Below are positions 20,500 through 30,014 of a stretch of DNA of 64,000 nucleotides, one piece after another. Numbering within the stretch: position 1 is the stretch's first letter; each line of letters starts with the position of its first letter. Location of the stretch: assembly GCF_008932435.1 (NCBI RefSeq), contig NZ_WBWE01000006.1, forward strand, positions 124,001-188,000, given 5' to 3'. Below the pieces are notes generated by a model. That model did no database searches. It had not been told where the DNA came from and was given only the letters and a program-made list of their open reading frames with translations. A program made the position numbers and the translations under genes. This stretch comes from Brucella pseudintermedia (GTDB lineage: Bacteria; Pseudomonadota; Alphaproteobacteria; Rhizobiales; Rhizobiaceae).

Positions 20500-20580
20500 T
20501 CGTCAGGTCATCCTCCTCCCTCCTCCCGTGACCTGATGGACGGCCCGCCGAGACCCTTCCGGCGGGCCGTGCCTTTTTGG
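20500..20580 (+). ncRNA. Cuckoo-like small RNA candidate with tandem CCUCCUCCC loop
   Basis: TCAGGTCA and TGACCTGA form a perfect 8-bp stem (20503-20510, 20529-20536) closing the loop TCCTCCTCCCTCCTCCCG. This loop holds two overlapping CCUCCUCCC motifs, the exact anti-Shine-Dalgarno signature of alphaproteobacterial cuckoo RNAs (alpha-r14, CcsR). Immediately after comes CGGCCCGCCG/CGGCGGGCCG (20541-20569), a perfect 10-bp stem, then TGCCTTTTT, a Rho-independent terminator. It lies 14 bases after the SH3b gene on the same strand and may be processed from that mRNA. Family members usually have two such loops; here one loop has a doubled motif. Confidence 0.7.
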
Positions 20581-20808
20581 AATTTTCGATAATCATCAGA
20601 AAATGCATGGGCGCGGCGGGCTCAACCTGCGCGAGCGTCCACGAGACTGTGGTAACGTTAATACTCCGTTGACTGAAATGGTCCATATCTAGCGTTGTCG
20701 CTTGGAGTTCCGTTCTCCCCATGGTAATCCCTGAATCGTCCTGGGCTGGGGATGACGATCGGGACGCTGCCAGGCGACCGCATAGACAGGAACCGGACAG
20801 TAAAGCGT

Positions 20809-22770
20809 ATGACTTGGAGTAGCAGGACGATACAGGGAAAGAGCATTGCCATGCTTTTGCTGGCGGCGCATTTTTCCTCGCTCGCGGTGTCGCCTGCGCT
20901 GGCATTCGAGCTGTTCGGAATCCGCCTGTGGGGCGAGGACAAGAAGGAAGACCCGGATATCATCGATCCGAAGACCTATACGGTCGAGGTCACGACCACG
21001 GGCGACCGCAAGAATGCGGACGGCACCGAAGCCGATCTGAAATCCACCATTGAAGGCGCTTCGGGCCTCGTTACCGATCAGGAAAAACCCGCTTCGGGTT
21101 CCGCCGGACTGCTGGCCAAGGCGCGTGGGGATTATCGCCGCATTCTCGCCGCCCTCTACGGCGAGGGCCGTTATGGGGGCACCATATCGATCAAGGTCGA
21201 CGGGCGCGAGGCCAACGACATTCCGCCGGACGCGGACATACCCGACAATGCCAAGATCGCGATCACCGTCGATCCCGGCCCGCAATTCCTGTTTTCCCGC
21301 ACCGCGATTTCCAATATCGCGCCGCCGCCGGTCGACAAGCGCGATCACGTGCAGTCGCCCGAAGACGCCGGTTTCGCCCAGGGGCAGGTGGCGCGTTCGG
21401 GCACGGTCATCAAGGCCGAGCGCCTGGCCGTCGAGGCGTGGCGCCAGCAGGGTTACGCCAAGGCCCGCGTGACCGGCGAGGACATCGTGGCCGATCATGC
21501 CGACAACCGGGTTTCCGCCGATATATCGCTTGATCCGGGGCAGAAGGCGCATTACGGCCCGGTCAGCGTCGTCGGGACGGCGCGCATGGACCCGCAATTC
21601 GTGGCCTGGATGACGGGCCTGAAAGAGGGCCAGGAATATGACCCGGACGACATTGAGAAAGCCAAGAAGCGCCTTGGCCGCATGGAAGTGTTCCGGGCGA
21701 TGAGCTTTGAGGAAGCCGAGAAGATCGAGCCGGACGGCAGCCTGCCGATGACGCTTAACGTGCAGGAGCGAAAACCCCGTCGATTCGGCTTCGGCGCCGA
21801 ATATTCGACCATCGACGGGTTTGGCGTCACGGGCTACTGGATGCACCGCAACCTCTTCGGGCGCGGCGAACGCCTGCGCTTCGATGCCAAGGTCAGCGGC
21901 ATTGGCGGCACGCAGGACAATTCCTTCGATCCGAAGAATTACACCTATCTCCTTGGCACCACGTTCACCAAGCCGGGTGTCTATACGCCGGATACGGATT
22001 TTGTAGCCTCGCTCGACGCCAAGCGCGAGGTGCTGGACGCCTATACCGAAACCTCGGTCAATGCGAAAACCGGCTTCACGCAGATATTCAGCGACGAACT
22101 GTCGGGCGCGCTCTATGCCAAGGCGAGCCATGGCCGCTTCAACGACGACGTGTTCGGTGACCGCACTTTCACCACCGCGGGTCTTGAGGGCAATCTCCTC
22201 TATGACAGCCGCAACAACAAGCCGGACCCGAGTTCGGGCATCTATCTGGAAGGCAATATCCAGCCCTTCTATGAATTCCAGTACGGCAATTTCGCCACCC
22301 GTTTCACCGCCGAAGGCCGCACCTATTATGGTTTCGGCGAGAAGGACCGGGTAATTCTCGCGGGCCGCCTCAAGGTCGGTTCCATTGTCGGCGCGTCCAT
22401 CGAGGACCTGCCGCCGAGCCAGCTTTTCCTCGCAGGCGGCGGCGGCTCGGTTCGCGGTTACGGCTATCGCAATATCGGCGTCAGCGCGGGCAATGGCGAG
22501 ATCGTCGGCGGGCGCTCGCTTGTCGAGGCCAATGGCGAAGTGCGCACCCGCATTACCGATTCCATCGGCGCGGTGGCATTCGTCGATGCCGGTTATGTCG
22601 GCGAAAAATCATTCCCCGATTTCTCGGAACAGATGCGCGTCGGCGTCGGTGGCGGTCTGCGCTACCTGACCGGCCTCGGGCCGATCCGCCTTGATGTCGC
22701 CGTTCCGCTCAACCGCCGCTCGGGCGATCCGAGCTATGGCTTGTACGTAGGTATAGGACAGGCGTTTTGA
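20809..22770 (+). CDS. tamA: TamA-like outer membrane assembly protein (BamA/Omp85 family)
   Basis: The protein, about 653 residues, has a signal region ending near SPALA-FELFG and POTRA-like repeats over about 50-330. A C-terminal beta-barrel ends in YGLYVGIGQAF with the terminal phenylalanine typical of outer membrane proteins. FLAGGGGSVRGYGYRNIG is the Omp85 signature (VRGY) in the barrel. TamA with TamB helps assemble outer membrane proteins or move lipids to the outer membrane. The true start is uncertain: 20809 and 20851 are both plausible. The stop overlaps the tamB start. Confidence 0.9.
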   Translation: MTWSSRTIQGKSIAMLLLAAHFSSLAVSPALAFELFGIRLWGEDKKEDPDIIDPKTYTVEVTTTGDRKNADGTEADLKSTIEGASGLVTDQEKPASGSAGLLAKARGDYRRILAALYGEGRYGGTISIKVDGREANDIPPDADIPDNAKIAITVDPGPQFLFSRTAISNIAPPPVDKRDHVQSPEDAGFAQGQVARSGTVIKAERLAVEAWRQQGYAKARVTGEDIVADHADNRVSADISLDPGQKAHYGPVSVVGTARMDPQFVAWMTGLKEGQEYDPDDIEKAKKRLGRMEVFRAMSFEEAEKIEPDGSLPMTLNVQERKPRRFGFGAEYSTIDGFGVTGYWMHRNLFGRGERLRFDAKVSGIGGTQDNSFDPKNYTYLLGTTFTKPGVYTPDTDFVASLDAKREVLDAYTETSVNAKTGFTQIFSDELSGALYAKASHGRFNDDVFGDRTFTTAGLEGNLLYDSRNNKPDPSSGIYLEGNIQPFYEFQYGNFATRFTAEGRTYYGFGEKDRVILAGRLKVGSIVGASIEDLPPSQLFLAGGGGSVRGYGYRNIGVSAGNGEIVGGRSLVEANGEVRTRITDSIGAVAFVDAGYVGEKSFPDFSEQMRVGVGGGLRYLTGLGPIRLDVAVPLNRRSGDPSYGLYVGIGQAF

Positions 22771-25700
22771 CCAGATTTCTCGCAATCATCGCCTTCATCG
22801 CCTTCGCCGTTACGGCAGTCATCTTCGGCTGGCCGGAGCGGGAGGCGCCGGTGCTGGCCCCAGCTCAGGCTAATGCGCAGGCGCAACAGCCGGACAGCGC
22901 GCAGCAGGCAGCGCCTGAGGAAGAGAAATCCTATTTCCTGTCCTTCGTGGAAAGCCAGCTTTCCGCGCCCAACCGCCGCATCTCCATTTCCGGCATCAGC
23001 GGCGTTCTGTCTTCGGAAGCAACGGTCGGTTCGATCACCATCGCCGACCGCGAAGGGGTGTGGCTGCGCATCGAGAATGCCAAGCTGAACTGGAGCCGCA
23101 CCGCGCTTCTGGTCGGGCGTCTCAGCATCCAGTCGCTGGCCGCCGAGCGCATCGACTTCATTCGCAAGCCATTGCCGGACAACAGCCTGCCGTCACCGGA
23201 ATCGTCCAGTTTCAGCCTGCCGGAACTGCCGATATCGATCAATCTCGACCGGCTTGCCATAGCGCGCCTGCATTTCGGGCCTGATATTTTCGGTCTCGAA
23301 TCGGAAGTGTCGGCCAATGGCCGCCTGTCGCTTGCCGATGGCTCGCTGGATTCCAGTTTCGACATCAAGCGCCTCGACGGTCCGGGCGGCACTTTCGCGC
23401 TTCGCGCGGCCTATGCCAATGCCGACCAGAAGGTCGATCTCGACCTGAAAGTCTCCGAACCGGCCAATGGCATCGTCGCCAACCTGTTGAACATCGATGG
23501 CCGTCCCCCTGTCGATCTCACCCTGACGGGTGCCGGTCCGCTCGACGGGTTGAAAGTCGATCTGGCGCTCGACACCAATGGCAGCCGCACGCTGACGGGT
23601 GAATTTACGCTCAACCGGCAAGGTCAGGCCCCCGATGGCGGCCGCGTTTTCTCCGCCCGCTTCAATGGCCCGATCGCGGTGCTGGTGCCGCCGGTCTTCC
23701 GTGATTTCTTCGGTGCCGAAACGGTTCTCTCCGCCGATGGCTTCCTCAAGGATGCGGGCGGTTTCCGCCTCGACGATCTGGCGCTGAACAGCGCCGCCTT
23801 GAAGCTCAAGGCTTCCGCCGAAACCGGCAATGACCGCTTCCTGAACAGGCTGCGCGTTGACGCTTCCATTGCCGATGAGAGCAAGGGCCGCGTTCTCCTG
23901 CCGGTCAAGGGCGCCGAAACCTATATCGACAACGCAAAATTTCAGATCGCCTACGGTGATCGCCCGACCAATGACTGGACGGGCACGCTTGCCGTTGCCG
24001 GTCTCAAGAATGCAACGATTTCTGCGCGGAGCATCGCGCTCGACATGGGCGGCGTTGCCGAAAATCTGGATGACGCCGCCAATCGCCATATCTCCTTCAA
24101 GGTCAATGGCGGGGTGGACGGCATTTCGGCGGAACGCGCCGAAATCGCCGAGGCGCTCGGAAACAGGATAGCGCTCGCCGTCGACGGCGCTTGGCGCGCC
24201 GGCTCGCCGGTCGAGCTTGCGCAGGCCAATATTTCCGGCAATGGCCTCAGCCTCGATCTCAAGGGCAATATTGACGACTTCGCCTTCAATGGCGACATCG
24301 CCGCCAAGGTGGCAAGCCTCGCGCCTTTCGGCGCTCTGGCTGGCCGTGACCTCGCGGGCAGCATCGATGTCAACGCGAAGGGCATCGTGCGCCCGATCAG
24401 CGGCGCTTTCCAGCTTGACCTCAATGGCACGGCGCAGAACATGCGCACCGGCACTGAAGCCGTGGATCGCATTCTCGACGGCGCGGTTACGCTGGGCGGC
24501 GCGCTTGGCCGCAGCAGCGAAGGATTTTCAGCGCGTGATTTCCGCATCGGCAACGAGTTGAGCGAAATCACCGCAAACGGTTCCTTTGCGTCCGACAAGG
24601 CCAATTTCGATTTCGGCGTCATGCTGTCCGATCTCAAGCTTCTTTCCGATCAGGCATCGGGCCGCATGACGGTCAAGGGCAGCGCGCGCGGCGACGACAA
24701 GCTGATCGCGCTGGCACTCCGCGCCGATGCGCCGCAAGGCACGCTGGCAGGACGCAAGCTTTCCGAAGGCGGTCTCGACTTCAACGCCATGCTTGACGGC
24801 AATGCAACGACAGGCGCTGCCCTTTCCGGCAAGCTTGCCGGCAGCGCCTTCCTCAATGGCCAGCGCATCGATCTGGGAACCGTGATCGATATCGTCAATG
24901 ACGAGAAGCGCCTGACCGATCTCGTCTTCAATGCGGGCGGTGCGCATCTTTCCGGCAATGTGACCCAGAGCGCGAAGGGCCTTTTCACCGGCGCGCTGAA
25001 ACTGGATGCGCCCGATATTTCTACCGCCGCAGCCCTGGCGCTTGCCGAAGCGACCGGTGCCGCCAATGCCGATATCACGCTGGACGCCAGCGACGGTCGC
25101 CAGAATGCATCGGTCACCGCAAACGCCAAGGGCATCAAGGTCAATGGCAACCGCATCACCTCGGCGGATATTGCCCTGACGGCAAGGGATCTGTTCGGTG
25201 TGCCGGTGGTCGACGGCAATGCCGCGGCGCGCGACATTCTGGTCGGCACGTTCGGCATCGACAGTTTTGACGCCAAGGCCAATGCGACCGGGTCGAAGAC
25301 CGATTTCACGGCCAATACCAAATTGAAGATCGGCACGGTTGCGAGCGCCGCCGGTTCGCTTGAGCCGAAGGATGGCGGTTTTGAACTGGGTCTCGCCTCG
25401 GCCAATGTGAAGCAGGGGACGCTTAGCGCCAATCTGGCCGCGCCAGCCACCATTTCCATGAAGGGCGAGGAAATCTCCTTCGGGGATATCGTCATCAATA
25501 CGGGCGCGGATGCCAGCGCGGGTCAGGTCAAGGTCAATGGCGTCGTCGATGGCCGTCTCGATCTTTCGGTCGCGCTCTCCAACCTGCCGCTGGCGCTTGC
25601 CAATACGTTCAAGCCGGAACTGGGGCTTGGCGGCACGGTCAACGGCACGGCCCGCATCACCGGCACCAAGGATGCGCCCAATGTCGCCTTCGACATGGCG

Positions 25701-27494
25701 GCGCGCGGCGTGACGGCAGCCGAGCTCAAGAAGCAGGGCATCGCCGCTCTCAATGCCGATGCCAAGGGCACTTCCGCCAATAACCGGCTGAATGTCGATG
25801 CGCATGTCACCGGAGGGGGCGGCATTGATGTCCGCGCCAATGGCGGCGTGCCGCTTGGAAAAGGTGATCTGGCGGTCGATGTCAATCTCGCCAATCTCCC
25901 GCTGACGGCGCTGAACGGTGCGGTCAAGGGGCAGGATCTCGCTGGCAATGTCACCGGCACGGCGCGGGTCACCGGGCCGCTCAACAATCCGGCTGCGACA
26001 TTCAACCTGCGCAGCACCGGCCTTGCGGCCAAGCCGCTGCGCGATAACGGGCTTGCGCCGCTCACCTTACAGGCTGCGGGCAGCTATGCGGCCATGGCCA
26101 TCGACTTTTCGTCGGTGACCGTCGATGGTCCGCGTGGGCTCAATGTCACCGCCAATGGCAAGGTGCCGTTTTCGGGGCAGGGGCTTGGCGTCAATGTCAA
26201 CGGCAGCGTTCCGCTGGCGCTTGCCAACCGCTTCCTGGCTGATCGCGGCGCACAGGCAAACGGCACGCTGACGCTGACGGCCAGCGTTTCGGGCGGCTTC
26301 AACCGTCCGCAATTGCGCGGCATGTTCTCCACCAATGGCGCAACCTTTGTCGATCCGGACACCAATGTCCGCCTGAACAATATCAATGTCATGGGCAGCA
26401 TGGATGGCGAAACCATCACGCTGCGCCAGGTCAATGCCGCGCTTGGCAGCGGTGGAGCGGTTTCTGCCAGCGGCACGATTTCGACCAATGCCGAGGCGAA
26501 TTTCCCGGCCAATATCGAAATCAAGCTGGATCGCGCCCGCTATGCCGACGGCAAGCTGGTGGTGGCGACGGTCAATGGCGGGATCACGATCAATGGGCCG
26601 CTGATGCGCGACCCGCTGATTTCAGGCCGGATCGACGTTGACCGTGCCGAAATCTCGGTGCCGGAAAATCTCGGCGGGGGCGCGGCCTATGTGCCGGTGC
26701 AGCACAAGAATACGCCGAAGAACGTGCAGGTGACGCTGGACCGCGCCAAGGTCGAAACGCGCAAGAGCAAGGTGCCGACGCCAACGTCGCGCCCGACCGT
26801 GCCGCGCCTTGATGTTCTGATCAATGCACCCAACCAGATTTTCGTGCGCGGTCGCGGCCTTGACACGGAACTGGGCGGACGCCTTCGCCTGACCGGGCCG
26901 GTGACCGACATCAAGCCGGTCGGGGCCTTCGACATGATCCGCGGCCGCATCGGCATTCTCGGCCAGCGCATTACCTTCGACGAAGGCCATGTCACGCTGG
27001 TAGGCGATCTCAATCCGCAACTCAACTTCGTTGCCCGTTCCGAAGGCAATGAAATCACCGCAATCGTGACGGTGACGGGCACGGTCGATAATCTCGACAT
27101 CAAGTTCTCCTCGACGCCGGAACTGCCGCAGGATGAAGTGCTGGCGCAGCTGATCTTCAAGCGCTCCATCGGCGAATTGTCGGCCTTCCAGATCGCGCAG
27201 CTTGCCGCCGCGGCGGCAGAACTTGCGGGCGGTTCCAACAACTCGCTGATGAACAAGCTGCGCGCCGGGACAGGTCTCGATGACCTCGATGTGGTGACGG
27301 ACGACAAGGGCCAGACGGCGGTTCGTGCCGGACGCTATATCCGCGATAATATCTATCTTGGCGTGGAAGCAGGGTCGGGCGGCACGACGAAAGGCACTGT
27401 CAATCTCGACATTACCCGCAATCTGAAAGCCAAGGGCGCATTGGGTGCGGAAGGCGACTCCAGCGGCGGCATTTTCTACGAAAAAGATTATTGA
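22767..27494 (+). CDS. tamB: TamB-like translocation/assembly module protein (DUF490)
   Basis: The 1575-residue protein has one N-terminal membrane anchor (FLAIIAFIAFAVTAVIFGW). A very long beta-rich chain of repeated amphipathic strands follows, of the kind forming a hydrophobic groove across the periplasm. The C-terminal DUF490 region contains LPQDEVLAQLIFKRSIGELS and ends FYEKDY. A TTG start overlaps the tamA stop, and AGGACAGG provides a weak ribosome binding site. Together with TamA it should span inner and outer membranes. Confidence 0.92.
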   Translation: MTRFLAIIAFIAFAVTAVIFGWPEREAPVLAPAQANAQAQQPDSAQQAAPEEEKSYFLSFVESQLSAPNRRISISGISGVLSSEATVGSITIADREGVWLRIENAKLNWSRTALLVGRLSIQSLAAERIDFIRKPLPDNSLPSPESSSFSLPELPISINLDRLAIARLHFGPDIFGLESEVSANGRLSLADGSLDSSFDIKRLDGPGGTFALRAAYANADQKVDLDLKVSEPANGIVANLLNIDGRPPVDLTLTGAGPLDGLKVDLALDTNGSRTLTGEFTLNRQGQAPDGGRVFSARFNGPIAVLVPPVFRDFFGAETVLSADGFLKDAGGFRLDDLALNSAALKLKASAETGNDRFLNRLRVDASIADESKGRVLLPVKGAETYIDNAKFQIAYGDRPTNDWTGTLAVAGLKNATISARSIALDMGGVAENLDDAANRHISFKVNGGVDGISAERAEIAEALGNRIALAVDGAWRAGSPVELAQANISGNGLSLDLKGNIDDFAFNGDIAAKVASLAPFGALAGRDLAGSIDVNAKGIVRPISGAFQLDLNGTAQNMRTGTEAVDRILDGAVTLGGALGRSSEGFSARDFRIGNELSEITANGSFASDKANFDFGVMLSDLKLLSDQASGRMTVKGSARGDDKLIALALRADAPQGTLAGRKLSEGGLDFNAMLDGNATTGAALSGKLAGSAFLNGQRIDLGTVIDIVNDEKRLTDLVFNAGGAHLSGNVTQSAKGLFTGALKLDAPDISTAAALALAEATGAANADITLDASDGRQNASVTANAKGIKVNGNRITSADIALTARDLFGVPVVDGNAAARDILVGTFGIDSFDAKANATGSKTDFTANTKLKIGTVASAAGSLEPKDGGFELGLASANVKQGTLSANLAAPATISMKGEEISFGDIVINTGADASAGQVKVNGVVDGRLDLSVALSNLPLALANTFKPELGLGGTVNGTARITGTKDAPNVAFDMAARGVTAAELKKQGIAALNADAKGTSANNRLNVDAHVTGGGGIDVRANGGVPLGKGDLAVDVNLANLPLTALNGAVKGQDLAGNVTGTARVTGPLNNPAATFNLRSTGLAAKPLRDNGLAPLTLQAAGSYAAMAIDFSSVTVDGPRGLNVTANGKVPFSGQGLGVNVNGSVPLALANRFLADRGAQANGTLTLTASVSGGFNRPQLRGMFSTNGATFVDPDTNVRLNNINVMGSMDGETITLRQVNAALGSGGAVSASGTISTNAEANFPANIEIKLDRARYADGKLVVATVNGGITINGPLMRDPLISGRIDVDRAEISVPENLGGGAAYVPVQHKNTPKNVQVTLDRAKVETRKSKVPTPTSRPTVPRLDVLINAPNQIFVRGRGLDTELGGRLRLTGPVTDIKPVGAFDMIRGRIGILGQRITFDEGHVTLVGDLNPQLNFVARSEGNEITAIVTVTGTVDNLDIKFSSTPELPQDEVLAQLIFKRSIGELSAFQIAQLAAAAAELAGGSNNSLMNKLRAGTGLDDLDVVTDDKGQTAVRAGRYIRDNIYLGVEAGSGGTTKGTVNLDITRNLKAKGALGAEGDSSGGIFYEKDY

Positions 27495-27518
27495 GCGCCG
27501 CAAATAATGAGCGGGACA

Positions 27519-27544
27519 GGCCGGGTTCCTTGAACCCGGTCTTG
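27519..27544 (+). terminator. Probable terminator of tamAB
   Basis: CCGGGTT and AACCCGG form a hairpin around CCTTG, 24 bases after the tamB stop, followed by TCTTGCAG, a poor T-tract. The rest of the 323-base gap (27545-27817) is AT-rich and holds no gene; it presumably carries the promoter for the following gene. Confidence 0.5.
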
Positions 27545-27817
27545 CAGTCTAAATACAACCAAGAATAGCAAAAACCACAATTTTGCCATCAAAAAACCAT
27601 GAATGACACATGTTTGCCGCATTTGCCTTTGTTTTTTAATCGATTGAATACGGTTCCTCGCTGCAATTTAAGCTTTAAACTGCAATTTTCAGACACGTTT
27701 GCGCGAGTTGTTTAACCGTTCTTCAACCATAAGACCGCAAATTGCTGGCTAGTAATGGCGGTCGCGCTGCGGCTGTTTTTGAACTTTCGTTCCATCCCTT
27801 GTTTCAGGGCCAGTTGC

Positions 27818-28543
27818 ATGTCGAAGTCGCGTGATGATCTAAGCCGCCGCCATTTCCTTTTGGGCACCGGAGCCATCCTCCTCACCGGTGCCGCCGGGTG
27901 CAGTCAGACGATGGACATGTCGGCATTCCAGATGAATGTCGATCCCATGTCGACAGGCGGCATTACGCCGATGCGCCCGCAAATCAGCGTCGACAAGGCC
28001 ATCACCACGCCGGATGTCATGTATGCTTCCGTGAAGGAAGGCCCTTACGATCTGCCGGCAATTCCTTATGAAAAGGTGCCGAAGCAATTCCGCCGCCAGA
28101 TCGTGCCGGACCCGACCGGTCAGGCGCCGGGTACCATCGTGGTCAGCCTCAAGGACCACTATCTCTATTATGTCCTGCCGGGCGGCGAGGCGCTGCGCTA
28201 TGGCGTGGGCATCGGCAAGGCCGGTTTCGAGTGGCAGGGCCGCGCCAATGTCCAGTACAAGAAGCAATGGCCGCGCTGGACACCGCCGCCGGAAATGATC
28301 CAGCGCAAGCCGGAACTGGAAAAATACCGCAACGGTCAGGAACCCGGCCCGCAAAATCCGCTCGGCGCGCGCGCTCTATATATTTTCCAGAACGGGCGCG
28401 ACACCGGCTATCGCATTCACGGCTCGCCGGAATGGTGGTCAATCGGCCAGTCCATGTCATCGGGCTGTATCCGCCTGATGAACCAGGACATTATCGATCT
28501 TTACAATCGCGTGGAGGGGAAGGCGCCGATTATCGTAGGGTAA
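27818..28543 (+). CDS. L,D-transpeptidase (YkuD/ErfK family), Tat-exported
   Basis: The 241-residue protein begins with a twin-arginine signal, SRRHFLLGTGAILLTGAAGC, whose cysteine could also be a lipobox. The YkuD domain runs from about 105 to 240 and carries the catalytic motif HGSPEWWSIGQSMSSGCIRL, with the nucleophile Cys217. Such enzymes form 3-3 cross-links in peptidoglycan or attach outer membrane proteins to it. I placed the start at 27818 rather than 27755 because it puts the Tat motif at the N-terminus; only a weak AGGG precedes it. Confidence 0.88.
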   Translation: MSKSRDDLSRRHFLLGTGAILLTGAAGCSQTMDMSAFQMNVDPMSTGGITPMRPQISVDKAITTPDVMYASVKEGPYDLPAIPYEKVPKQFRRQIVPDPTGQAPGTIVVSLKDHYLYYVLPGGEALRYGVGIGKAGFEWQGRANVQYKKQWPRWTPPPEMIQRKPELEKYRNGQEPGPQNPLGARALYIFQNGRDTGYRIHGSPEWWSIGQSMSSGCIRLMNQDIIDLYNRVEGKAPIIVG

Positions 28544-28587
28544 CCGTAGGCATTCCGGTCCTGACGGCCTGTTCAGCCTCGGCACGA

Positions 28588-28803
28588 TTATTCGTAGCGC
28601 ACCGACTTCGGCATGGCCTCGCCGAGCTTGACGAAGTGGCTTATTTCGGCGCGCAGATTTTCCGCCGAAGCCATATGAATATGGCTCTGCGGCGCGACCT
28701 CGTTCTGCACGACCTCGGTGGATAGGCCGGGCATGACAAAGGCTCCTGCGGTCAGGACGAGGGCGGCGGCAATGCCGAGGCGTCGTTCGGTTCTGGCCTG
28801 CAT
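28588..28803 (-). CDS. Small exported protein of unknown function (71 aa)
   Basis: An N-terminal hydrophobic stretch (LGIAAALVLTAGAFVMPG) after arginines looks like a signal peptide or a single anchor. The remaining 40 residues are mixed polar with an IHMASAENLRAEISHF segment. AAGGAG lies 6 bases before the ATG, supporting expression. It converges on the L,D-transpeptidase gene. No family recognised. Confidence 0.65.
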   Translation of the reverse strand: MQARTERRLGIAAALVLTAGAFVMPGLSTEVVQNEVAPQSHIHMASAENLRAEISHFVKLGEAMPKSVRYE

Positions 28804-28888
28804 TTCAATCTCCTTGCGCCGACGGACGGCGACTAAAATCTGGAATCCCGTTCATTCGCAAACGCTGGACTTTTCCGGTCGGGGCCGG

Positions 28889-29398
28889 TCAGTGAAAAGT
28901 CGCGCGCGGCGTAAAATTCAGTGCGCTGTCGATGGCGTGAATCGGTATTGGCAACAAAGTCTGGCCGAAATCAGCCAGCGTATCTGCAAAATTGCGGGCT
29001 GCCCCTGCCACATCGTCGCAGCGGCGATGACAGGCAATGGCCTCAAGGCAGGTTTCGAGCAGCAGCGCATCCTGATTCTGGATGCCGGAAATCAGCCCCA
29101 GCGTCAGGCATTCCTCGCGGCAGACATGGTGCGAATCGAAGGGGAAAGCGCGCAACGGGCAACTGGCGCAATGGCGCAGAACGCGGATGAAATGCGACAG
29201 CTCACCCACGGCGCGCTTTGCTTCCGAAGGCCCAAGCACTTCCGAATAGAGGCCCCAGGTCATTTCCCACGGGATGATCGAACCCGTCTCGAAACCCGCC
29301 GTCCAGCGGCGATAGCCTTCCAGCACCAGCTTTTCCGGCAGGCGGTCGAAATAGCCCGCGCTGTTGGCGCCGTTCAGTTGGGATATGCGCATGTTCAT
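28889..29398 (-). CDS. Cysteine-clustered protein of unknown function
   Basis: The 169-residue soluble protein starts MNMRISQLNG behind a strong GGGAGG site, so I reject a start 147 bases further upstream. Seven cysteines fall in the C-terminal 75 residues with spacing CxxC-x12-CxxxC-x19-C-x5-C-x3-C, plus a histidine pair (SHHVC). That pattern suggests bound zinc or an iron-sulfur cluster. Tryptophan-rich text in the middle (YRRWTAGFETG, IIPWEMTWGLYSEVLG) is also distinctive. I do not recognise the family. Confidence 0.7.
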   Translation of the reverse strand: MNMRISQLNGANSAGYFDRLPEKLVLEGYRRWTAGFETGSIIPWEMTWGLYSEVLGPSEAKRAVGELSHFIRVLRHCASCPLRAFPFDSHHVCREECLTLGLISGIQNQDALLLETCLEAIACHRRCDDVAGAARNFADTLADFGQTLLPIPIHAIDSALNFTPRATFH

Positions 29399-30014
29399 GT
29401 CCGCCTCCCGAAGAAGCGGGAGCATGACGTGATGCGCGGGCCGGACCTGTCCGAGAAACGTTGCGTTTCTGTCCGCACATTGCAATATCCGGTCGGCAAG
29501 AGACGAAGCTGCCAGGGCAGGCCGTCGACATTTGCGGACCGGCATTCGCCGAGACCAATCATAGGGTCCTCCAATCGAAAGGGTTCAAGGCCCAGACATC
29601 AAAGGGTGTAAATCTGCACATCCATAAAAGCCCGAAAATCCATCTGGAGTCAATTACTCATCTTTAAAATCTTATTAGATTTCAATAGTTTGGAATTATT
29701 CTAGACTTTAATAGTCATGTTTACAGCATTTGCAAGGGAACGCAACCGCTGCGGGGGTTCAGCGGTTGCGGCAAACGGGCGCATAATGCGCGACGGAGAG
29801 ACACCGCGATCATCCGCCCGCTTGCTGGCCCGGCAATCGCATTTTCAGGGAGCTGAACGGCCATGCCGGGAACGGGACGTATTCCGGTACTCCGGAGAAA
29901 CTTCCGCCACGGCCTGACCGATCTGCGATTGCTGCGCCAAGGGCGCCGGAAAGGAGCGCCGGTCCGGTTCAGCCGGATCGAAACGCCCCGTTTCACGCTT
30001 GTGCTGGAAGTGCT
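29399..30014. other. Intergenic region, part AT-rich, part dispersed repeat
   Basis: No gene is supported in these 616 bases; short frames here lack ribosome binding sites and read as low-quality protein. About 29640-29720 is AT-rich (TTTAAAATCTTATTAGATTT) and may be a promoter for the minus-strand gene upstream of which it sits. About 29950-30014 contains TCCGG-TTCAG-CCGGA and CCCGTTTCACGCTTGTGCTG, resembling the dispersed palindromic repeats seen at 45921-46011 and 59606-59640. Confidence 0.4.

Noticed and set aside
29717-29917. Short frames in the 29.4-30.0 kb gap on both strands
   Set aside because: No ribosome binding sites, and the Arg-rich text partly coincides with dispersed repeat DNA.
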